In this document: positions 51,756 through 60,572 of the stretch, piece after piece
Numbering within the stretch: the stretch's first letter is position 1
Layout of the letters: each line of letters opens with the position of its first letter
Assembly (NCBI RefSeq): GCF_003862475.1
Contig: NZ_RRCO01000007.1
Coordinates: forward strand, 62,001 to 126,000
Direction: 5' to 3'
DNA: 64,000 bases
DNA from: Lachnoanaerobaculum gingivalis
GTDB taxonomy: Bacteria > Bacillota > Clostridia > Lachnospirales > Lachnospiraceae
Translations under genes and position numbers: made by a program
Notes under the pieces: generated by a model
Database searches by the model: none
What the model was told of the DNA's origin: nothing
The model's input: the letters and a program-made list of their open reading frames with translations, nothing else

Positions 51756-53567
51756 TTATTCGTATTTCTGAAATAAATCAAATCCGGCCTGTGCCTCTTT
51801 TTCATCCTTTCCGCTTGATACTATAATCATCATATAATCATCTTTTACTCTGAAGAGATATTTCTGACACTGTTTTCCAACCGTTGTATCCACATAAATA
51901 TCCAAACATGATAATTCCTTACCGAGAAAATATACATCCGATTTCTTTACCTCTGAACTTTTTAGCTGATCTTTAGGGACTTTACTAAGTTGACTTTCCA
52001 TTATCTCTTTTTGTGCATCCAAATATTCGTCCATAGGCATTAACACATCATTTTTTGCCAACGAAACACTGATTCTCTTTGTAGTATCGGTATTGTCAAC
52101 TGCAAACATATCTGTAAATGATTTGCCGTCTTCGATATGCTTCTTCACAGCAGCTAAATCCGATTTTTCTATACCGTCATTTCCCATATTTTTAAGTCCT
52201 TCATCACTTACAAATTCCAGACCTGTTTTGCTTATATCAAACTTTATATCAAGCATCTTATTTGAATAAACTTTATCACTTATACTTCCAAGCACAAGAT
52301 TACCTTCAGAGTCGTTAACTTCGGTTGTATCCTCAACGGATTCTTTATTTGTATCGCCTGATACACTTGTAAACGACTCCAAAACTTTTTTTGCCTCATC
52401 CTTATCTTCACCAAATGAATCAATAACCGCTACATATTTTCCTGACTGTATATAAACTGTGTATCTGTATATTTTTTTTCCGCTACCGTCTTTTGCCTCA
52501 ACTTCTACACACGGTACTTCTTTGCCGCAAAATTCCATTTCTGTTTTTTGAGAATTCTTGTTACTTTTAATAACATTATCTACATAATCATCTATATCGC
52601 TTTCAATATCATCTATTGAAATACCTAACTTACTTGATGAATCTCCGTCCTTAGTTGCATATACAACTACCGGTGCGCCGCCCATTCCGATATATTTCAG
52701 CATATCTTTTTCAAGGTAAGCTTCTGTGGCACTCTTATATAATTCATCAAATTTATACCCGTTTGACTTTGCATCAAAACTTATATCAAATTGCTTATTT
52801 ATATATGTTTCACCTATATACTCGCCCTTGGAAAACTCCGTATCGGCTTTTTTATCTGCATTATCCGACTTATCCACTTTACTGCTCTTTGCATTGTTAT
52901 TGAAGCCTGTGTACTTTTCAAACATTCCCAAATATTTATCAATATCCTCTGACCTGTCACCTCTTACATGAATTTCTATAAAGTATTCACCCATCTTCTT
53001 ATATAATGTGGTGTCGGCAGATTCTATACCGTCCTCATCTATGATAACATCCACACTAAGTAACTTATCTCCCAGAAAATCCCTTGTTGTCTTTTCTACT
53101 TTAGGATTTTTAAACCTCTCTTTTTGCTCACTTTTTTCTTTTTTTACCTCATTGTCAATATAATTTTCCAAGCCGTTTTTCATCTCATGGTGTATATCCT
53201 TATATATCTCCACCTCTACATAATTCCCCTTATTTTTATTATCATAAGCTTCCATATCACTTATATAATAACCCTTATCAAGTCTGTCATGTACGGCTTC
53301 CATATCCGATCTTTTTACAACTTTTCCGTCAAGCCTGTTTGTAAATTCCCCTTCAGCTGTTACATCCATATCATTTGTATTTCCGTCAAACTTTAAGTCA
53401 AGCATTTTGCTTGTATATACTCCGTCAACCACTTCCCCCAATGAAATGTCGTCATCTTTGAATTCACTGACCGTCTCACCTGATTTTTTATCGGATTTTG
53501 AAGTGCATCCTGAAAAACAAAGTGATAAAGCAACCGCTATCATACCTAATTTTAAAACTCTCTTCAT
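51756..53567 (-). CDS. Array lipoprotein 3 (three repeat domains)
   Basis: A 603-residue lipoprotein, the largest of the array. Start at the ATG at 53567, after GGAGG; the frame opens four codons earlier. Lipobox SGC (Cys21). Three tandem repeat domains begin with VVDGVYTSKMLDLKFDGNTN, YIGETYINKQFDISFDAKSN and ISDKVYSNKMLDIKFDISKT, each ending with a GxY-type strand and a terminal FEKYTGF, FTSVSG or LFQKYE motif. Domain starts are about residues 48, 249 and 425, separated by Asp/Ser-rich linkers. It starts 17 bases after the stop of lipoprotein 2. Outside the cell; likely ligand binding by multiple similar modules. Confidence 0.85.
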   Translation of the reverse strand: MKRVLKLGMIAVALSLCFSGCTSKSDKKSGETVSEFKDDDISLGEVVDGVYTSKMLDLKFDGNTNDMDVTAEGEFTNRLDGKVVKRSDMEAVHDRLDKGYYISDMEAYDNKNKGNYVEVEIYKDIHHEMKNGLENYIDNEVKKEKSEQKERFKNPKVEKTTRDFLGDKLLSVDVIIDEDGIESADTTLYKKMGEYFIEIHVRGDRSEDIDKYLGMFEKYTGFNNNAKSSKVDKSDNADKKADTEFSKGEYIGETYINKQFDISFDAKSNGYKFDELYKSATEAYLEKDMLKYIGMGGAPVVVYATKDGDSSSKLGISIDDIESDIDDYVDNVIKSNKNSQKTEMEFCGKEVPCVEVEAKDGSGKKIYRYTVYIQSGKYVAVIDSFGEDKDEAKKVLESFTSVSGDTNKESVEDTTEVNDSEGNLVLGSISDKVYSNKMLDIKFDISKTGLEFVSDEGLKNMGNDGIEKSDLAAVKKHIEDGKSFTDMFAVDNTDTTKRISVSLAKNDVLMPMDEYLDAQKEIMESQLSKVPKDQLKSSEVKKSDVYFLGKELSCLDIYVDTTVGKQCQKYLFRVKDDYMMIIVSSGKDEKEAQAGFDLFQKYE

Positions 53568-53584
53568 AGTCTCCTCCAAACAAT

Positions 53585-54973
53585 TTATTCTGCAATTGTA
53601 AACATCTTAAATGCATTTTTTACAAATTCTTCATCGCTTCCCATTATACCTATGGTTGCCGTATATTTTCCATAAGGTATGATAATGTATTTTTCATAAT
53701 ACTTACTGCCGTTATCTTTAGTCTCCACCTTACTTAAACATAACAGTTCCTTACCGTTAAAGTTAATCTTTTCTTTTTTTCTTTCTACATGCGCATCTTC
53801 TCCCTTATCAAAATATGAATCCTCACCTGTATCCACTTTTGACAAATCCACATCACCGTCCAGCAAAACAAGAACCGTATTGTCAAATGTGACATCATGT
53901 GCAACCATATCAAGCACAGGCTTACCTTTATCTACATAATATTTTTTATCTTCTTCCGACACTATACCGGACGGTCTTCCCAGAAGTTCCATTTCATAAT
54001 CTGATGCAAAGACCATATGTTTACCTGTAATATCAATTTTTATATTAAGCGCACTGTTTGTATATACATTTCCTTCAACTATACCTGCACAAAAATCTCC
54101 TGTTGATACTTTATATTCTTTACTTTCTTCAACACTGCTTTCTTCTGTCGTTTCATCACTGCTTTCTTTCCTGTTTTCCTCCTGTCTTTTTCTTTTATCT
54201 CTTCTTTCAGACTTTCTTTCTCTTGTTTCATCCTCTTTAGGTTTGTTCTTCGCTTTTTCAAAATCCGAATCATCAGGCTTTTCAAATATATCAAGTAAAC
54301 TTTGTGCATCATCAGCATCGTATGCGGATACATCTATAGTCACTATATAATCCCCGTATTTTAAAAACAGCTGCTTTTCATAAAGCATCGTATCCCTGAT
54401 ACCGTCATGTTCCCATACTGACTTTATTTCAATACCGGGTATTTTCTTACCTGCAACCTTTCCGTCCGTAAGATTGACATATGACTTTTCCATCATGTCA
54501 AATTCTTCCTCATCTTCTTTGAACATGTCCTCATATTCACGCTTTCGGTCAAATATATAATTATTCAAAGTCTTAGAATCCGGAGCCTTACTTATTGTGA
54601 TACCGATGCTTCTGAGGCCGTCCATATCACTTGCTCCCATATCGCTGATTACTGCACCGTCCGCTATCTTTTCTTTTACCTCATCCATGTCGGTTCTGTC
54701 ATATACTGCGTCGTCATTTTCTCCGATAAGACCTTCCTCATAATATATATCCATATTGTGGGACTTCGCGTCAAACTTTAAATTAAGCATCTTGCTAAGA
54801 TACACATCGTCACTTATTTCACCCAATGCAAGCTCAAATTTATCTTTCTTCTTTTCTTTCTTTGCATCTTCAACAGACACGCCTTCATTACGCTCACCTT
54901 TATTACATCCTGCTACAGACAGCATAGATACAAGTAATATACCGCTTATAATACCCTTTAAATTTCTTCCCAT
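53585..54973 (-). CDS. Array lipoprotein 2 (two repeat domains)
   Basis: A 462-residue lipoprotein with lipobox AGC (Cys23). First domain starts ISDDVYLSKMLNLKFDAKSH, ends KYGDYIVTIDVSAYDADDAQ with LLDIFEKPD. It is followed by a highly charged Arg/Lys/Glu linker (about residues 240-290, ERKSERRDKRKRQEENRKES), then the second domain starting IVEGNVYTNSALNIKIDITG and ending PYGKYTATIGIMGSDEEFVK with AFKMFTIAE. AGGGGAA precedes the ATG. It stands between lipoproteins 1 and 3 in a tight operon with gaps near 20 bases. Confidence 0.85.
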   Translation of the reverse strand: MGRNLKGIISGILLVSMLSVAGCNKGERNEGVSVEDAKKEKKKDKFELALGEISDDVYLSKMLNLKFDAKSHNMDIYYEEGLIGENDDAVYDRTDMDEVKEKIADGAVISDMGASDMDGLRSIGITISKAPDSKTLNNYIFDRKREYEDMFKEDEEEFDMMEKSYVNLTDGKVAGKKIPGIEIKSVWEHDGIRDTMLYEKQLFLKYGDYIVTIDVSAYDADDAQSLLDIFEKPDDSDFEKAKNKPKEDETRERKSERRDKRKRQEENRKESSDETTEESSVEESKEYKVSTGDFCAGIVEGNVYTNSALNIKIDITGKHMVFASDYEMELLGRPSGIVSEEDKKYYVDKGKPVLDMVAHDVTFDNTVLVLLDGDVDLSKVDTGEDSYFDKGEDAHVERKKEKINFNGKELLCLSKVETKDNGSKYYEKYIIIPYGKYTATIGIMGSDEEFVKNAFKMFTIAE

Positions 54974-54994
54974 AGTTCCCCTTTGATATTTTAA

Positions 54995-56281
54995 TTATTC
55001 CTCAAGCTTTGTAAACATATCTATGCATTCACTTGCCTTTTCTTCACTTTCTGCATATGATGTTATCTCTGCGACATAATTTCCGACTTTTAAAAATACT
55101 ATCTTTTGATATATAGTCTCTCCGTTTTCAGTTGCACTGACTGTTACATAAGGCATAATTTCACCCAAAAACTCACCACTGCCTTTTTGTGTTTCAACCT
55201 CCATTCCCATTCTCTCCATACCTTGTTTTATTCCTACTACAGCTCTGTTTGCGTAAGTATCGGTATCTTTTATATTTTCTTCCTTCTTTATCATTACACT
55301 TACAGATCCTTTTTCACCTGTAACATACATATCAGAAAATTTTTTACCTTTATCAAGATATTCTTTTACTGCTGTAATATCCGATTCTTCTTTTCCTGTA
55401 TCATAAAAGTTTTTATTTGCCTCTTTTTTACTTACGAATGTCATATTATTTGACTTTGCGTCAAACTTTAATCCGAACATCTTATTTGTATATACATCAC
55501 TGTCTATCTCACCTATTTGGAGTTCAACATCTTCACCGGAAGTTTCCACACTTTCAGCGGTGCTTTTTGTTTCATTTGAATTAGCCTTTATCTCTGCACT
55601 TTCTACCTCTTCCTTATCATCCAATATTTCAATTGAATCAAAACCTGTTTGTGGAGCAGCTGCATAAATCCCACCTGAAAGAATAACCATTATATATTCT
55701 CCCCTTCTTATAAAGGCAAGTTTTTGATATACTTTTGAATCTTTTCCGTTTATTGTGTATCTTATGCCTTTAACTTCTTTTCCAAGGACATTTACAGTTG
55801 TCTTACTCGCACCTAAACTTGTGTCTAATTTCGCTAATTGCTTTTCTAAAAAAGTATCAAGGTCTGAATCAGACTTAAGGATCATCACTGAAACAGCCCT
55901 TTTATTTTTTGGTGTAGTCGCATACATATCTACAAAGGCATCACCCTTATCCAAGACCTCTTTTACTGAATCAATATCGGATCTGTCGGAATTATTGAAT
56001 CCGAATTGATTTTTGATTGAATCGTCACTTTCAAAATTATACTCATTTTCTTTTCCGTTAACTTTTATATTGAACATTTTATTTGTATATATGCCGTTCT
56101 CTACTTTTCCAACTGAGAATTCTTTATAAGTATCTGAATCTACAACATAATTTGACTCTTCTTTTTTTGCAGCCTCTACCTTTGTTTCAAAATCTTCACT
56201 GTTTTTCTTACCGCAAGCACTCACAGATAACATAGATACGGCCATCAATCCAATAACAGAAATTTTAAATATCCTCTTCAT
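54995..56281 (-). CDS. Array lipoprotein 1 (two repeat domains)
   Basis: A 428-residue lipoprotein, first of the array. Lipobox SAC (Cys23). First domain starts VENGIYTNKMFNIKVNGKEN, ends RRGEYIMVILSGGIYAAAPQ; second starts EIDSDVYTNKMFGLKFDAKS and ends KVGNYVAEITSYAESEEKAS with CIDMFTKLEE. The domain shape (exported N-terminal beta strand followed by helix, then beta strands ending in FTKxE) recalls PsbP/DcrB/LpqN-like folds, but that is a guess from pattern. GAGGAGG precedes the start. Its promoter must lie in the 190 bases after the groEL terminator. Confidence 0.85.
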   Translation of the reverse strand: MKRIFKISVIGLMAVSMLSVSACGKKNSEDFETKVEAAKKEESNYVVDSDTYKEFSVGKVENGIYTNKMFNIKVNGKENEYNFESDDSIKNQFGFNNSDRSDIDSVKEVLDKGDAFVDMYATTPKNKRAVSVMILKSDSDLDTFLEKQLAKLDTSLGASKTTVNVLGKEVKGIRYTINGKDSKVYQKLAFIRRGEYIMVILSGGIYAAAPQTGFDSIEILDDKEEVESAEIKANSNETKSTAESVETSGEDVELQIGEIDSDVYTNKMFGLKFDAKSNNMTFVSKKEANKNFYDTGKEESDITAVKEYLDKGKKFSDMYVTGEKGSVSVMIKKEENIKDTDTYANRAVVGIKQGMERMGMEVETQKGSGEFLGEIMPYVTVSATENGETIYQKIVFLKVGNYVAEITSYAESEEKASECIDMFTKLEE

Positions 56282-56471
56282 TTTTCCTCCTCATGTGCAA
56301 AATATAAACTCTAACAAAAGTTCTCTATTGCTCAAATTCATTTTAACAAGATTATATTCTTAATTCAGCCAAAAATATATTATGCACAATAACGAATTTA
56401 TGTTATTTATTTTATACAACATTACTTTGGTTTTATTACAAGTACAGCTTTTTACATAATTTTTAAAAATT

Positions 56472-56514
56472 TAAATACAAAAAGAGCATACCTTGTTTCC
56501 AAAGTATGCCCTTT
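56472..56514 (-). terminator. Terminator of groESL
   Basis: Stem AAAGGGCATAC/GTATGCTCTTT region (plus strand AAAGAGCATAC...GTATGCCCTTT) followed by a T-rich tail on the minus strand, just after the groEL stop at 56542. The rest of the gap 56282-56471 is AT-rich with no further recognised site. Confidence 0.82.
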
Positions 56515-56541
56515 AAAAATTGTTAATATAAAATTTTTATA

Positions 56542-58173
<1,632 letters not shown>

Positions 58174-58191
58174 CTAATCTATATAAAATTA

Positions 58192-58476
58192 TTATTCAAT
58201 CACTGCCAAAATATCATTCTGTTTTACAACGATATACTCAACCTTGTCAAGTTCTACCTCTGTGCCTGCATACTTGGAATAAATAACCTTATCTCCTACC
58301 TTAACCTGCATCTTTATTTCTTTTCCGTCTACAACTCCGCCCGGACCTACTGCAACAACCTCTGCCTGTGACGGCTTTTCCTTTGCCTGTCCGGGAAGTA
58401 CAATACCTGATGCTGTTGTCTCTTCAGCAACCAATTGCTTTAAAACCACTCTATCGAATAAAGGTACTAACTTCAT
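58192..58476 (-). CDS. groES: Co-chaperonin GroES
   Basis: A 94-residue lid of the GroEL chamber. The N-terminal VPLFDRVVLKQLVAEETTAS, the mobile loop GIVLPGQAKEKPSQAEVVAV and the C-terminal VEYIVVKQNDILAVIE are canonical. AGGAGGAAT lies before the ATG. First gene of the operon; its promoter at 58518-58546 overlaps an HrcA-type inverted repeat, so heat or folding stress should induce it. Confidence 0.98.
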   Translation of the reverse strand: MKLVPLFDRVVLKQLVAEETTASGIVLPGQAKEKPSQAEVVAVGPGGVVDGKEIKMQVKVGDKVIYSKYAGTEVELDKVEYIVVKQNDILAVIE

Positions 58477-58517
58477 TTTGTATTCCTCCTAAATGTTTAT
58501 AAACTTAACTATGAACT

Positions 58518-58546
58518 TTTATACCACTTTTTATTAGCAGTGTCAA
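58518..58546 (-). promoter_or_regulatory. groESL promoter
   Basis: TTGACA (58541-58546) and TATAAA (58518-58523) on the minus strand with a 17-base spacer. The -35 sits in the downstream arm and spacer of the CIRCE element. Confidence 0.85.
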
Positions 58547-58560
58547 GGTTTGAGTGCTAA
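58534..58560. promoter_or_regulatory. CIRCE element (HrcA operator), one arm degenerate
   Basis: Plus-strand TTAGCAGTG-N9-GAGTGCTAA, against the consensus TTAGCACTC-N9-GAGTGCTAA. One arm is perfect; the other differs at two bases of its last three, where it overlaps the -35 TTGACA. Spacing of nine is exact. Confidence 0.85.
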
Positions 58561-58576
58561 TATTCTTAATAATTTA

Positions 58577-58614
58577 AAAATCAGCCAAAACTTTAAAAGT
58601 TACCGGCTGATTTC
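58577..58614 (-). terminator. Terminator of the SNF symporter gene
   Basis: Stem AAATCAGCC/GGCTGATTT with a loop of 18 bases, followed by T-rich DNA on both strands. It lies between the symporter stop (58625) and the groES promoter. Confidence 0.78.
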
Positions 58615-58624
58615 TTTTTATTTT

Positions 58625-59995
58625 TTATTTAAAAAATTTATCATATATTCCAAACACGAATATAAATAATACTATTATAGGCAATATAAATGTAAGGTAA
58701 ACTCTCATCCAGTTCTTCATCTTAAGACCTTCACCCTTATTGCACTCTTTTAGATAGTTATCCCATCCCCATCCATATCTGCTGACACAAAACAGTAGAT
58801 ATACCAAGGAACCCAGAGGCAATATTATATTACTTACAAGGAAATCCTCCAAATCAAGTATTGTTCCACCAAATGGCTCTAACCATCCGAAACTCCAACT
58901 GCTAAATCCGAATATACATGGTAATGAAAGTACTGTTATTAATATCAAATTGAAAAGACTTACCTGTTTTCTTGACTTCTTTGTAAGATCCATACCGCAT
59001 GAAACTATATTCTCAAATACCGCAAGCACTGTAGAAAATGCTGCAAATGACATAAATATAAAGAAGAAACTTCCCCAGAGTCTTCCAAGAGGCATCTTAT
59101 TAAATATATTCGGCAAAGTGATAAATATAAGTGCCGGACCGGAAGTCTGGTCTACACCATATGTAAATGTAGCGGGGAAAATAATAAGTCCCGAAACTAT
59201 AGCTACGAAAGTATCAAGTATAACTATTGTAACAGACTCTCCCAGCATACTTCTGTCATTACTTATATAACTTCCGAATATAAGCATTGCACCTATTCCA
59301 AGGCTTAGTGTAAAGAATGCCTGATTCATAGCACCTGTTATTACATTACCGATACCTGTTTCTTCTATTCTGCTTATATTCGGTACAAGATAATATTTAA
59401 GTCCTTCTGCAGCACCTTTTAAGAAGAATGAATTTATTGCAAGTATAATCATTACCACAAGCAGTGTAACCATAACTATTTTTGTAATGTTCTCTAACCC
59501 CGCTTCAAGTCCTCTTGATACTATAAACATACCTGCAACAACTACAACCACCATCCAAAAAATCATTATAGTAGGCTTTGAAAGCATGTTTTCAAATACA
59601 TCGGAAACTCCCTTTGAATCCAAGCCTTCAAATTTTCCTGTAACCGTCAAGTAGAAATAATGCAACATCCATCCCGATACAGTGGTATAAAACATCATTA
59701 AAAGATAATTTCCTATAAGTGCCACTATTCCATGTACATGCCATTTGCTTCCTGTAGGTTCAAGTTTTTGATAAGCCATTACCGGACTTTTTCTTGCAGC
59801 TCTTCCTATTGAAAACTCCATAGTCATTATAGGCAGTCCAAGCATAACCAAAAACAGTAAGTACAACAGTACAAATGCACCGCCTCCACCTTTTCCTGTC
59901 ATGTACGGAAACTTCCATACATTACCGATACCTATCGCACATCCGGCTGAAATGAGTATAAACCCGAGCCTTGATTTTAACCTCTCTCTCTCCAA
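58625..59995 (-). CDS. Sodium-dependent neurotransmitter:sodium symporter family transporter
   Basis: A 456-residue membrane protein with about eleven helices, of the SNF/LeuT family, which imports amino acids or related solutes with Na+. The unwound first helix is plain: SAGCAIGIGNVWKFPYMTGK, with GGGAFVLLYLLFLVMLGLPI next; SLGIGAMLIFGSYIS is the conserved central block. Ribosome binding site AGGAGG precedes a start codon giving MERERLKSRLGF; the family often opens this way. It stands alone, with its own terminator and a probable extended -10 promoter near 60068. Tryptophan, tyrosine or branched amino acids are possible substrates. Confidence 0.93.
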   Translation of the reverse strand: MERERLKSRLGFILISAGCAIGIGNVWKFPYMTGKGGGGAFVLLYLLFLVMLGLPIMTMEFSIGRAARKSPVMAYQKLEPTGSKWHVHGIVALIGNYLLMMFYTTVSGWMLHYFYLTVTGKFEGLDSKGVSDVFENMLSKPTIMIFWMVVVVVAGMFIVSRGLEAGLENITKIVMVTLLVVMIILAINSFFLKGAAEGLKYYLVPNISRIEETGIGNVITGAMNQAFFTLSLGIGAMLIFGSYISNDRSMLGESVTIVILDTFVAIVSGLIIFPATFTYGVDQTSGPALIFITLPNIFNKMPLGRLWGSFFFIFMSFAAFSTVLAVFENIVSCGMDLTKKSRKQVSLFNLILITVLSLPCIFGFSSWSFGWLEPFGGTILDLEDFLVSNIILPLGSLVYLLFCVSRYGWGWDNYLKECNKGEGLKMKNWMRVYLTFILPIIVLFIFVFGIYDKFFK

Positions 59996-60067
59996 AATAT
60001 CCTCCTACTATTTACATTTTTTATAAATCACTTGAAAACAAGCCTTAAATCAAATGAAATCCGTAGG

Positions 60068-60073
60068 ATTATA
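60068..60073 (-). promoter_or_regulatory. Probable extended -10 of the SNF symporter promoter
   Basis: TGATATAAT on the minus strand gives TG-N-TATAAT, an extended -10, about 75 bases upstream of the start; only a weak -35 is seen. Confidence 0.4.
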
Positions 60074-60204
60074 TCATAATTTATAAAATAATTCTATCTT
60101 ATACATTAACATACCTACTGATTTAATATATTTCATGTTACACTTCAGGTATCAATGTCATTTAGGAAAAAAGAATTTTTTTTGTAAAATAGAAATCTAA
60201 CCAC

Positions 60205-60408
60205 CTAAATAGACAGATTGGAGAGACAGACGTAGGAATTTTTTATTAAAAATGGTTTTGTACCGTAAGAGCCACAGAAAACTATGAAAGAAATGAGTTT
60301 GGAAGCATTTAATTTACTATTACATGTCAGATCCCCGTCCGGATCAAGTGTATAAAGCGAAATATTAGATGCAACATGGTTAACAGCATCAGAAATCTTG
60401 AAGCTTAA
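60205..60408 (-). pseudogene. Transposase N-terminal fragment, IS4-like
   Basis: On the minus strand an open frame of 67 codons bounded by stops, without a start codon, reads ISDAVNHVASNISLYTLDPD and then SKLNASKLISFIVFCGS, similar in pattern to the N-terminal part of IS4-type transposases of Firmicutes. It is surrounded by non-coding DNA. The rest of the gap 59996-60572 shows the symporter promoter, this fragment and a terminator at 60462-60496. Confidence 0.45.
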
Positions 60409-60461
60409 CTAAATTACATTGTATTGTGAACTGTAACTTATAATATTAAATTCCCTATTAT

Positions 60462-60496
60462 AAAAAATGAGACAGATTTTTAAGTCTGTCCCATCT
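60462..60496 (-). terminator. Terminator of the beta-helix protein gene
   Basis: Stem GGGACAGA/TCTGTCTC on the minus strand followed by ATTTTTTAT, about 75 bases past the stop at 60573. Confidence 0.8.
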
Positions 60497-60572
60497 TTCT
60501 AAGTAAGAAGGTATATTCTTCTTCACTTATAATAATTCTATTTTTAAACTGAATATGGATTTTTTAAGAAGT

